40,935 nt of DNA. Source: JAHFIW01 sp035495855 (GTDB lineage Bacteria; Patescibacteriota; Patescibacteriia; SG8-24). The DNA is taken from the NCBI GenBank assembly GCA_035495855.1, contig DATJFD010000045.1, positions 1 to 40,935 on the forward strand, in the 5' to 3' direction. The first letter of the stretch is position 1. Each line of letters opens with the position of its first letter. Made by a program: the position numbers and the translations under genes. The notes below the pieces were generated by a model. The model made no database searches. It saw nothing but the letters and a program-made list of their open reading frames with translations, and was not told the origin of the DNA. Positions 16,358 through 23,451 of the stretch are shown here, one piece after another.

Positions 16358-17770
16358 TCAGCGCAGGGTCTCGTTGACCTTGTTCTCACCCTCGGCGACC
16401 GTGGTGATGTAGTCCGGTCTTTCGATGGTCGGCCGCCAGTCGATCATGTAGTTGAAGGCATCTTCGACCTTGGCGTAGTCGTTGCCGCGGTACCAGGCCC
16501 TGGCATTGAGCACCTGGCCGGCGAACGGCGCGATATCCACGTCCGTGAGCTGCGCGTTGATGAGGCTGCGGAGCGCCGTCGGCCGCTTGGACGCGGTCAG
16601 GAACGGCCCCGCCTGGTCCTCGGCGGTCAGGAATTCCAGGAAATCCCAGGCCTCGTCGGGGTGGGCGGTCTTCTTCGCGACCACCTCCACGGGATAGTGC
16701 AGAATGCCGCCCGGCCGCGTCGCGTCGATGAGCGGGAGCGGCGCGATGCCGAAGTCAAGCTTCGGGGCCCGCTCGCGGATCTTCTGCATGTCATAGGGCA
16801 GTCCGAAGTAGAGCGCGGTCCTGCCGGTGATGAAGGCGTCCAGCGAGTTCGGCATGTCGGCGTTCCAGGAATAGCCCTGCGAGCCGGGGATGGTGAAGCT
16901 CTGGTAGAACATGAGCGCCTCGACGCCCGGCGGGTACTGCTTGCCCGCGTCTTCCGATTCCTGCGTGAAGTGCGAGAACGTGGCATAGCCGTACGAATCT
17001 TCGGCCATCTGCGCGCCGTTCAGCGTCATGAGCGAAGCCAGGAGGTCGGTGGCGTACTGGATGTTCTTCGACCCGCCGATGGCGGCGCCGGATTGCTTGA
17101 TGGCGGTGACCTGCTCGCCGGGGTGCGCCGGGTCCGGGGCCTCGAGGATGGTCAGGCGGGCGGCCAGGTCCTGCACGTCCCTCCAGGTCGCCGGCGGCTT
17201 CTCGATCTGGCCCTTCTTGAGGATGTCCTTGTTGTAGTACATCGCCAGCGTGTCGGCCGAAAGCGGCAGGCCCATGATCATGTCCGTCGGCGGCTTGCCT
17301 TCCTTCTCGAACACCGGCTGGACGAGCTCCTTCGTCACGCCTTCCACGAAGCGGTTGCGGAAATCGAGGATGGAGAGCCCGGGCGTCTTCTTTTTGACGG
17401 TGACGATCTTCTTTTGGGCGTTCACTTCCTGCGTCGGGATGACGATCTCCTTGGGGATGGGGAGGATCTTGTTCTTCCAGCCCCCCAACCAGACGTTGGG
17501 GATGCTGAAGATGTCCGGGCCGCGGTTCTCCGCGAAGGCCTCGAGCAGGAGCTTCTCGTAGTCCTCTTCGCGCATCTTGCGATAGACGATGTCCACGTTC
17601 GGGTGGAGCTTCTTGTAGGCCGCGATCTGGTCGGCCATGGTGTCCTGGTCGTCCTGCGTGCGCCAGTACTCGAGGGTGACGGGCTTGATCTGGACCTGCG
17701 GGGCGAGGCTGCAGCCCGCGCCTCCGAAGAGGAGCGCGGCGGCGAAGGCGATGGGGAGGAATTTCCGCAT
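16358..17770 (-). CDS. Family 1 extracellular solute-binding lipoprotein (paralogue B)
   Basis: A 470-residue lipoprotein with lipobox FGGAGC (Cys20). It has the same order of motifs as paralogue A: VTLEYWRTQDDQD, YKKLHPNVDIVYRKM, GPDIFSIPNVWL, and later EALMFYQSFTIPG and KTAHPDEAWDFLEFL. The ligand is unknown, probably a sugar or oligosaccharide by family. ATG 17770 is preferred over 17788 because it leaves a normal signal length. It has its own promoter and terminator, so it is regulated separately from paralogue A. Confidence 0.86.
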   Translation of the reverse strand: MRKFLPIAFAAALLFGGAGCSLAPQVQIKPVTLEYWRTQDDQDTMADQIAAYKKLHPNVDIVYRKMREEDYEKLLLEAFAENRGPDIFSIPNVWLGGWKNKILPIPKEIVIPTQEVNAQKKIVTVKKKTPGLSILDFRNRFVEGVTKELVQPVFEKEGKPPTDMIMGLPLSADTLAMYYNKDILKKGQIEKPPATWRDVQDLAARLTILEAPDPAHPGEQVTAIKQSGAAIGGSKNIQYATDLLASLMTLNGAQMAEDSYGYATFSHFTQESEDAGKQYPPGVEALMFYQSFTIPGSQGYSWNADMPNSLDAFITGRTALYFGLPYDMQKIRERAPKLDFGIAPLPLIDATRPGGILHYPVEVVAKKTAHPDEAWDFLEFLTAEDQAGPFLTASKRPTALRSLINAQLTDVDIAPFAGQVLNARAWYRGNDYAKVEDAFNYMIDWRPTIERPDYITTVAEGENKVNETLR

Positions 17771-17793
17771 AATGGAGGAAGATTTCACCCTTC

Positions 17794-17802
17794 AGTATAG
17801 CA
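17794..17802 (-). promoter_or_regulatory. Extended -10 promoter of solute-binding protein gene B
   Basis: TGCTATACT on the minus strand, 23 nt before the ATG at 17770. No TTGACA-like -35. An identical 9-mer precedes the gene at 26062. Confidence 0.55.
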
Positions 17803-17884
17803 AAAAAGGGGAGTCTGCGCCATCATGCGTCCGGGTATTTACGAGGGAAGGACCTTGTGTTACTTTTCTCGCGCAATCGACCAA

Positions 17885-17985
17885 GCCCGCGGGGGTGCCC
17901 CGCTCCGCATGAGCGGAGTGGGGAGCGCAGGCATCGCGCCTGTGCCCAAGTCCCGCAGGGACGGGGGCCTGGGCGCGATAAGCCG
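17885..17985 (+). ncRNA. Highly structured GC-rich segment, possible small RNA or tRNA leader
   Basis: Three successive hairpins lie just upstream of tRNA-Ser. The first is ccccgctccgc with gcggagtgggg (17897-17922). The second is gcgcaggc with gcctgtgc. The third is gtccc with gggac, enclosed by atcgcgcc and ggcgcgat. A weak promoter (TTTACG-16-TTACTT) may lie just upstream. I find no SRP-RNA core (GGAAGGAAGCA) and no coding frame with support. It could be a small RNA, a processed tRNA leader or a stack of hairpins between divergent units. Confidence 0.3.
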
Positions 17986-17990
17986 AGCAT

Positions 17991-18082
<92 letters not shown>

Positions 18083-18083
18083 G

Positions 18084-18117
18084 AAAAACGCTTCACCCTC
18101 AGGGTGGGCGTTTTTCT
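18084..18117 (+). terminator. Terminator of tRNA-Ser
   Basis: aaaaacgc (18084-18091) pairs with gcgttttt (18108-18115), with an inner caccct/agggtg stem. It starts 3 nt after the tRNA. Confidence 0.88.
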
Positions 18118-18124
18118 TATTTAG

Positions 18125-18157
18125 AAAAAACCTCCGTTCAAAGCGGGCGAACGAAGG
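18125..18157 (-). terminator. Terminator overlapping the end of the DUF1653 gene
   Basis: cctccgttc (18131-18139) pairs with gaacgaagg (18149-18157) with one wobble. The minus-strand T-run is 18125-18130. The upstream half of the stem encodes the last residues of the DUF1653 protein. Confidence 0.75.
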
Positions 18158-18389
18158 TGAAACGGGGGCCTTGGTAGTTGAAGTCGTGGCGACGGTCGAC
18201 CTCGGCCGTGAAGTCCTCGACCGTGCGGTAGCAATAGCCGTAGGGCGGGTAGAGCTGGCGGTAGAAGACGAGGGGCGGCCTCGGCGGCTCGCCCGGCTTC
18301 TTTTCGCCGGCGTCCGGCACGATGCCGTAGACCTCGTAGAGGTTGCCGTGCTTGAAGTGGCGGTAGACGCCTGGCCGCACGCCGGCCAT
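18138..18389 (-). CDS. DUF1653 family small protein
   Basis: An 83-residue protein matching DUF1653 along its whole length. GVYRHFKHGNLYEVYGIVPD lies near the start, then VFYRQLYPPYGYCYRTVEDF in the middle and PRFTFVRP at the end. The family is small, soluble and of unknown biochemical role. The ATG shares one base with the TGA of the upstream gene (TGATG), so translation is coupled. A longer open frame to 18797 in this phase overlaps the upstream gene and is rejected because all recognisable sequence begins at this ATG. Confidence 0.82.
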   Translation of the reverse strand: MAGVRPGVYRHFKHGNLYEVYGIVPDAGEKKPGEPPRPPLVFYRQLYPPYGYCYRTVEDFTAEVDRRHDFNYQGPRFTFVRPL

Positions 18390-18739
18390 CACGCGCCTCC
18401 CTCCTGCGGCAGATGCTCCACGGCCCAGGCATCGAGCTTTGCGAGGCAGGCCTGCGCCCGCTCCTTCTCTTCGCGGCGGTACTTCCTGCCGCCGTCGAGC
18501 CACGATCCGCTGCGCTTGTTGTCGACCACGAAGCGGTAGACCGAGCGGATGTGTTCGAAATAGTTCCTCGCGGCCTCGGCGCGGGTCGCGCCGGCGATCT
18601 CGAACGCGAACGAGGCTCCGGCGTCGGTGGAGATCTCGAACCCGCTCTCGGCGGCCTCGATCTTCACATCCTCGCCGAACGCCGTCTTGAAGAACGCGAC
18701 GATGGCGTCTGCCAGAGCGTCGTTCTCGGCTGCTTGCAT
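18389..18739 (-). CDS. Small uncharacterised protein
   Basis: A 116-residue soluble acidic protein, not recognised. It looks like an alpha/beta domain: helix (4-20), strand pair (FEISTDAGASFAFEI), helix (RAEAARNYFEHIRSVYRF), then a charged helix ending in EHLPQEGGA. AAGGAGG lies 5 nt before ATG 18739, a perfect SD, which supports this start over the GTG one codon earlier. A terminator upstream separates it from the 2-TM protein gene. It forms a two-gene unit with the DUF1653 gene. Confidence 0.7.
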   Translation of the reverse strand: MQAAENDALADAIVAFFKTAFGEDVKIEAAESGFEISTDAGASFAFEIAGATRAEAARNYFEHIRSVYRFVVDNKRSGSWLDGGRKYRREEKERAQACLAKLDAWAVEHLPQEGGA

Positions 18740-18795
18740 CACTGCCTCCTTGGAAAGGTCGTCTCCAGGTCTTACCCGTTCCCGCGACGGGCGTC

Positions 18796-18826
18796 AAAAA
18801 GAAAAACCCGCTCGCGAAGAGCGGGT
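18796..18826 (-). terminator. Terminator after the ExbB/ExbD-like operon
   Basis: acccgctc (18806-18813) pairs with gagcgggt (18819-18826). Two minus-strand T-runs follow (18802-18806 and 18796-18800). It lies a few bases after the stop at 18831. Confidence 0.9.
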
Positions 18827-18830
18827 CTTG

Positions 18831-19466
18831 TCAGTGTTCGGGCAGCTTGCGCGGGGGATGCGCGCCAGGCAGCTCGTAGATCTTGAAGTCGTCGCGGCCT
18901 TCGCCGTAGCGGTAGCCGGGATGTCCCGGACCGCCCGGTCCGCCGTCGCCGTCGGCGCCTTCTCCTTCGCCGTCACCGTCGCCGGGCTGGCCTTCGCCAT
19001 CGCCGTTGCCGCCTCCTTTGCCTTTGCCTCGGAGGTCGAGCACGACGGGCTTGCCCTCGGCCATCATGCGCTGCGCGCGCTGCATCCCTTTATGGAGGGA
19101 ACGCGAGTACGGCAGCTTGTAGGCGCGGGGCTCGCCGCCGGGCGAGTCGTAGTCGAGCGGGTTGAGGTGCGAACCTTCCCCGTCGAGCGGGCTGAGCCAG
19201 ACGTAGATCGCGCCGGGGTCGCCGTGCGCGGGGTCGGCCTCGCGGATGATGATCCCGTGGATCAGCGATCGTCCGGGGGGATCCGCGGCCGACGGCCATC
19301 CTTTGTAGCTCTCGATCGCGCCCCAGACGATGAGGCCGAACGAGGGCACGATGAGGATGAGCGCCAGCTTCTGCCACCATTTCCACTTGGAGCCGATGAG
19401 CAGCAGGCAGAGGACTGCGGCCAGAAGGATGAAGGCGAGCGGAATCGCCAGGCTGTTCGGGTCCAT
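18831..19466 (-). CDS. Two-TM protein with a Gly/Asp-rich C-terminal region
   Basis: A 211-residue protein with two N-terminal membrane helices (5-25 and 32-52). A globular part (about 60-145) contains HGIIIREADPAHGDPGAIYV. A low-complexity Gly/Asp/Glu stretch (about 150-185) follows, then a short conserved-looking end. No family is recognised. Its ATG overlaps the TGA of the ExbD-like gene by one base, so it is translated as part of the same operon. The acidic Gly-rich stretch could bind cations or act as a flexible linker (inference). Confidence 0.7.
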   Translation of the reverse strand: MDPNSLAIPLAFILLAAVLCLLLIGSKWKWWQKLALILIVPSFGLIVWGAIESYKGWPSAADPPGRSLIHGIIIREADPAHGDPGAIYVWLSPLDGEGSHLNPLDYDSPGGEPRAYKLPYSRSLHKGMQRAQRMMAEGKPVVLDLRGKGKGGGNGDGEGQPGDGDGEGEGADGDGGPGGPGHPGYRYGEGRDDFKIYELPGAHPPRKLPEH

Positions 19467-20119
19467 CAGAAGCCTCCTCCCGGGACGAAACCTCGCGGGC
19501 CGCGCTGTTGCGGCACGGCGCCGACGAGCGAACGCTGCAGGTCGTTGACGTCGGTCAGCGACTCGTCGCGTTTCACGGTGAAGCGGAAAGCCGTCTGCTC
19601 GTCGCCGCTGCGCACGAGCGTCCGGACCTTCTTGAGCACTTCGGTGTCCTCGCCCTTCAGACGATAGAGCGAGACCGTCACCGGCGTCGGTTCGGGGCTG
19701 CGCTTGTCGTACATGTGGACGTTGACCGTGTACTCGCCCTCCATGATGCCGCGGAGGATGACGCGTTCCTCGTTCAGCTCGATGCTGACCGTGCCGTTCG
19801 AGGATTGCGCCTTGTCGCTCACGGTGCCCTGGTCGTCGTGGTCCAGGTGCATGAGCCCCAGGTCGCGGGCGTTGAAGAAAGCGATGTTGCCCGCCGGATC
19901 GCGCACGTAGAGGTCCACGTCATCGGGCGACTTGTTGGGCCACTCCATGATGATCGCGTACTTGCCCTCCGTGCGGAGGCCGGCCTGCTGTTCCGCTTTC
20001 TGTTTCTTGGCCTTCTCGGCCGCGTTCGAGGCGATGAGGAGCGCCGTGACGACCACGAGCGTGCCCATCATCAGGTCCACGAAGAGCGTCTTGCCGAAAA
20101 GCTGGGGACGCCGGTTCAT
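19466..20119 (-). CDS. ExbD/TolR-like single-TM protein with a DUF2135-like external domain
   Basis: A 217-residue protein. The short cytoplasmic N-terminus is followed by one membrane helix (about 12-31) with an Asp at its start (D15 in FVDLMMG). That is the placement of the essential Asp in ExbD/TolR/MotB-type stator subunits. The outer part begins with a Lys/Gln-rich helix. It then has a domain with EWPNKSPDDVDLYVRDPAG (59-77) and HLDHDDQG, reminiscent of the DVDLHV-DPDG pattern of DUF2135/YfaP-like beta domains. ATG 20119 overlaps the upstream TGA as ATGA, giving tight coupling. The ExbD assignment rests on topology, one residue and the partner gene, so it is tentative. Confidence 0.55.
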   Translation of the reverse strand: MNRRPQLFGKTLFVDLMMGTLVVVTALLIASNAAEKAKKQKAEQQAGLRTEGKYAIIMEWPNKSPDDVDLYVRDPAGNIAFFNARDLGLMHLDHDDQGTVSDKAQSSNGTVSIELNEERVILRGIMEGEYTVNVHMYDKRSPEPTPVTVSLYRLKGEDTEVLKKVRTLVRSGDEQTAFRFTVKRDESLTDVNDLQRSLVGAVPQQRGPRGFVPGGGF

Positions 20120-20658
20120 GGCGCGCCGTCCTTCGGCGCCTCCGCCGCGGGGATGGCGGCGGGCGCCGCCGCATCGGCGGGCGCTTTCCGGGCGTCCTTC
20201 GCGGCCTTGCGCACGGCATGGCCGATGAAGTGGCTTTGCACTTCGACGATCACGCCGCAGACCGCGCCGAACACCGTGTTGATGATCGCGATGCTGGTGT
20301 TGGCGAACGCTTCGCGGATGACCTGTTGGGGGTCGCCCGCCGCGTCGCCGTTCTTCAGCATCAGATAGTAGCCCACCGCGGTGCCGATGAGGCCGATGGA
20401 CACGCACAGGCTCGAGGCGAACCACCCGTGGTCGAGCTGGTCTTCCAGCTCCTCCGGGTCAGTGCCGTTCGAGAACCGCCAGCTCAGCTTTCCGAGCCAG
20501 AGCGTGGCGAGCGTGAACACCGTCAGCGTCAGCAGCGTGATGTGCGTCGGGTCGCGCTTGAGATACCCGACCCAGCCCAGGTCGGCCGCGATGAACGCGC
20601 CGATGGCGACCAGGCACATGAACAGCGACCACTGCAGGAAGATCCGTTTTCCCATCAT
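20116..20658 (-). CDS. ExbB/TolQ/MotA-like membrane protein
   Basis: A 180-residue protein with four predicted membrane helices (about 5-25, 38-60, 95-116, 133-158). The third and fourth helices, with SIGLIGTAVGYYLML and NTSIAIINTVFGAVCGV, follow the Gly- and Thr/Ser-rich pattern of MotA/TolQ/ExbB proton-channel subunits. The tail is Ala/Pro-rich and cytoplasmic. It is shorter than typical MotA and lacks a large cytoplasmic loop. The SD AAAGGAG lies upstream of tandem ATG codons (20658 and 20655). With the following gene it could form a proton-driven stator pair; this is inference from topology and order. Confidence 0.5.
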   Translation of the reverse strand: MMGKRIFLQWSLFMCLVAIGAFIAADLGWVGYLKRDPTHITLLTLTVFTLATLWLGKLSWRFSNGTDPEELEDQLDHGWFASSLCVSIGLIGTAVGYYLMLKNGDAAGDPQQVIREAFANTSIAIINTVFGAVCGVIVEVQSHFIGHAVRKAAKDARKAPADAAAPAAIPAAEAPKDGAP

Positions 20659-20748
20659 CTTCCGTCTCCTTTCAAAAGAGCGTATACAAAGGACCTTTCG
20701 AACCTTACCGGACAGGGACGAAAACGCAATGCGGGCCGGCGCGATGCG

Positions 20749-20770
20749 AAAAAGCGCCCCGAAGGGCGCC
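20749..20770 (-). terminator. Terminator of the histidine kinase operon
   Basis: gcgccc (20754-20759) pairs with gggcgc (20764-20769). The minus-strand T-run is 20749-20753. It lies 10 nt after the stop at 20780. Confidence 0.85.
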
Positions 20771-20779
20771 ACCGCGGGC

Positions 20780-22870
20780 TCATTCCTTGTAGCGGAGCTT
20801 CTTCGTGCCGCCGCGCAGGGCCATGCCTTCGCGGGGGAGGGTCACGAAGAAGGTGGTGCCGCGGTTCTCCTCGGAACTGAACCAGATGCGGCCGCCCGTG
20901 CCGGTGACGATCGACTTGGCGATGTACAGGCCGAGCCCGTTGCCGGCCGGTTCCTTGATGCGCGCGTTGTCGGCCCGGTAGAACTTCGTGAAGATCCTTC
21001 CCTGCGCCTCGCGCGGGATGCCGAGGCCGTGGTCGGCGACGGCGATGTATAGGAACGCGGGACGCGCCTCGATGGTCACGGCGATCTCGTCGCCGTCCGC
21101 GGAGTACCGCACGGCGTTGGTCATGAGGTTCTGGAAGACGATGCGCAGGAGTTCCGGGTCCGCGTCGATGAGCGGCAGGTCGCGGTCGTACTTCCGGACG
21201 ATCTTGATGCGCTTGGCCTCGAGCTGTCCCTGGAGCTCGAAGGCGACGCTGTCGGCGATCTCCCGCGCGTCGACGGGGATGGGTTCGACCGCGAAGGACC
21301 CGAGCTCGATGCGCGAGACGTTCAGGAGCGCGCTCACGAGCGAGATCATCTGGTCGGTGAGCGTGAGCATGTTGCCGGCCACGCGCTTCTGTTCGGGGTC
21401 GATCTTCCCGAGGTCGCCCTGGGTCAGGAGCGAGGCATAGCCTTTCACGGCCGAGAGCGGGCTGAGCAGCTGGTGCGACGCGAGCGAGACGAACTCGCTC
21501 TTGGAACGGTCGATCTCCTTCTCGGAGGTGATGTCGCGGAACACCGCCATCGCGCCGGACACCTCGCCGTTCTTGAGCAGCGGGGTCACGGTGATGGCGA
21601 CGGGAAAACGGTTGCCGTCGCGCCGGACGAAATAATGCGTCGGCGTCGTGGTCGTGGACTTCTTCTGGCCGAGCTTGAGCGCGAAGGTGAGGGGATGGAA
21701 CGTGAGCGGCACCGGCTCGCCGGCCTCGTTCTGCAGCGGCAGCTTCTCGATGAACGGTTCTCCCTCCACCTGGTCGAACCTCCAGCCGAGCAGCGCCTCC
21801 GCCTGCGGGTTCATCATGATGACGCGCCCCTGCGCGTCGGTCGCGATGATGCCGTCGCCGGCGTTCATGAGGAAGGTCTTCTCGCGGTCGTAGGCGTCCT
21901 TGAGCGCCCGCGTCACGAGCAGGATGCCGTAGGCCAGGAGCAGGTTGGCGGCGAGGATGAACCCGAAGACGTAGAAGATGAGCGACAGGCGCTCGGACCG
22001 CTGCGAGAACGCCGCGGCCACCGGCTGCGCGGCGACGGCGCCCCAGCCGTACTCGCGCACGGGCTCGTAGGCGACGACGGCTTCCTCGGCGCCGGGGACG
22101 TCGCGCATGATCTCGACGCCGCTCTTTCCCAGCCGGAGCTCGCGCACCGCGTTCGTGTCGGAGAAGTCGACGATGGGGCCCTGCGGCAGGTATTTGGGAT
22201 GCGCGGCGAGGTTCCCTTCGCGGTCCACGAAGTAGACGTAGCCGGAAAGCCCCGCGTCGACGGACCTCGCGGCGTCGAGCAGCGCGTCGGTCCTGAACTC
22301 CATGACCATGATGGCGGCGGGGCCGGACGCGGCGTCGTGCGCGGGCTTCACCGGGATGGCGATGGTGAAGATGTTCGCGGGCGCCGGGACGCGGCGCGCG
22401 TAGACGCCCGAGACGTACGGTTCCATGCCGTGGCTCATGCCGCGGAACCAGGGTTCGGACGAGCGGTCGGCGTCGGCGTCCGGCGCGGGCCACGGGTCGG
22501 CGACGACCTTGCCGCCGACGTCGGTGAGGAAGACGTGATCGATCGCCGGGAACTGCTGGGGCAGGTTCCCGAGCATCTTCCCCGCGTCCTGCCAGCGGCC
22601 GGCGCTGACGACGTCGCGGAACTGTCCGGTGCTCGCGAACGACTCGCCGATGCTGACGTAGCGGTCGAAGAACCCGCGCAGCGCGGCGGCGGCGACGAAC
22701 GCGGTCGACTGGCGGCGCGAGAGCGTCTGCTCGGTCATCTGCCGCTCGGTAGAGCGGTAGCTGTACATGGCGATGAGCACGAGCGGCCCGACCACCGAAA
22801 CGAGCAGCACGAGCTGGATCAGCGCGTGCGAACGGTAGAGGTCGATGAGCCGCTTCACGCTCTTCGGCAT
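20780..22870 (-). CDS. Membrane sensor histidine kinase (Cache-PAS-HisKA-HATPase)
   Basis: A 696-residue kinase. TM1 lies at about 18-37. A long extracellular region follows (about 40-295) of dCache type, with DHVFLTDVGGKVVADPW and GYVYFVDREGNLAAHP, the paired motifs of a double Cache sensor. TM2 is at about 296-320. A PAS domain spans about 330-450. The HisKA segment has SEFVSLASHQLLSPLSAV with phosphoacceptor H466. The ATPase domain has N585 (NLMTNA), DHGLGIP (613-619) and GNGLGLYI (643-650). All catalytic boxes are intact. No response regulator is in the window. It is the last gene of a four-gene operon, 1 nt after the preceding stop, so its function is probably tied to the KaiC-like protein. 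Confidence 0.92.
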   Translation of the reverse strand: MPKSVKRLIDLYRSHALIQLVLLVSVVGPLVLIAMYSYRSTERQMTEQTLSRRQSTAFVAAAALRGFFDRYVSIGESFASTGQFRDVVSAGRWQDAGKMLGNLPQQFPAIDHVFLTDVGGKVVADPWPAPDADADRSSEPWFRGMSHGMEPYVSGVYARRVPAPANIFTIAIPVKPAHDAASGPAAIMVMEFRTDALLDAARSVDAGLSGYVYFVDREGNLAAHPKYLPQGPIVDFSDTNAVRELRLGKSGVEIMRDVPGAEEAVVAYEPVREYGWGAVAAQPVAAAFSQRSERLSLIFYVFGFILAANLLLAYGILLVTRALKDAYDREKTFLMNAGDGIIATDAQGRVIMMNPQAEALLGWRFDQVEGEPFIEKLPLQNEAGEPVPLTFHPLTFALKLGQKKSTTTTPTHYFVRRDGNRFPVAITVTPLLKNGEVSGAMAVFRDITSEKEIDRSKSEFVSLASHQLLSPLSAVKGYASLLTQGDLGKIDPEQKRVAGNMLTLTDQMISLVSALLNVSRIELGSFAVEPIPVDAREIADSVAFELQGQLEAKRIKIVRKYDRDLPLIDADPELLRIVFQNLMTNAVRYSADGDEIAVTIEARPAFLYIAVADHGLGIPREAQGRIFTKFYRADNARIKEPAGNGLGLYIAKSIVTGTGGRIWFSSEENRGTTFFVTLPREGMALRGGTKKLRYKE

Positions 22871-22871
22871 A

Positions 22872-23438
22872 TCAGGCTGCGGCCACGTCGTTCGAGACGA
22901 TCTCCCCGCCGTCCTTCTCGAGCGCCCGGAGCAGGTCCTTGTTGCGGGTGTCGCGGTAGGCGACGACGATCACGCCCGCGGCGCGCTCCTTCTTGAGCAG
23001 CTCCTTGAGCGTGCGGTTGAAGGCGAGGGTCGCCTCGGGGGAGTTGTAGAGCAGCAGCGTGGTGAGCGAATCGAGCAGCACGAAGCGCTTCTCTCCCACG
23101 AGCCCCGCGAGGGAAGAAGCCACGGCCGCGATGAGCGCGTCCACGGAGAGCGGGCCGTCGACGTAGACGACCTCGGGGGATTCCACCGGCGCGATGCCGT
23201 ACATCCTCGACACTGCGTCCACGAAGCGGAGGCGGCCGAGTTCGATGCCCGCCTGCTCGAGCGCGGTGGAGACCGACAGGTAGTCCTTCGAGAGCGACAC
23301 GTAGACGCCCTCGTACCCCTGCTCCTGGAAGGCCAGGACCGCGTCGACGTTCGCGCGCGAAACCTCGTCCACGAAGACGTGCATCAGGAGGTATTCGTCG
23401 CCGGTCAGGCGCGCGATCTTTTCACGGGGGGTCGGCAT
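22872..23438 (-). CDS. RecA-fold protein lacking a P-loop, KaiC-associated
   Basis: A 188-residue soluble protein. It reads like a stripped-down KaiC/RecA domain: LLMHVFVDEVSR replaces the Walker A strand-loop, GVYVSLSKDYLS matches the KaiC strand YVSLEE region, and RFVLLDSLTTLLLYN matches the Walker B segment of KaiC (VLDSVTA, VIDSLTA). No GxxxxGK[ST] is present, so ATP hydrolysis is unlikely. It may bind or regulate the neighbouring KaiC-like ATPase or act as an adaptor for the kinase (inference). It starts 13 nt after the kaiC-like stop and ends 1 nt before the kinase gene. Confidence 0.68.
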   Translation of the reverse strand: MPTPREKIARLTGDEYLLMHVFVDEVSRANVDAVLAFQEQGYEGVYVSLSKDYLSVSTALEQAGIELGRLRFVDAVSRMYGIAPVESPEVVYVDGPLSVDALIAAVASSLAGLVGEKRFVLLDSLTTLLLYNSPEATLAFNRTLKELLKKERAAGVIVVAYRDTRNKDLLRALEKDGGEIVSNDVAAA

Positions 23439-23451
23439 AGGAAAAGGGACG

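Noticed and set aside
17885..17985. SRP (4.5S) RNA
   Set aside because: The conserved GGAAGGAAGCA-type apical motif is absent on both strands.
18138..18797. 219-residue version of the DUF1653 protein
   Set aside because: The extra N-terminus overlaps the 116-residue gene that has a perfect SD. DUF1653 similarity starts at the ATG at 18389.
19466..20658. Zorya ZorAB defence genes
   Set aside because: The proteins are shorter and lack the ZorA tail and the OmpA-like domain of ZorB. No zorC/zorD/zorE follows.
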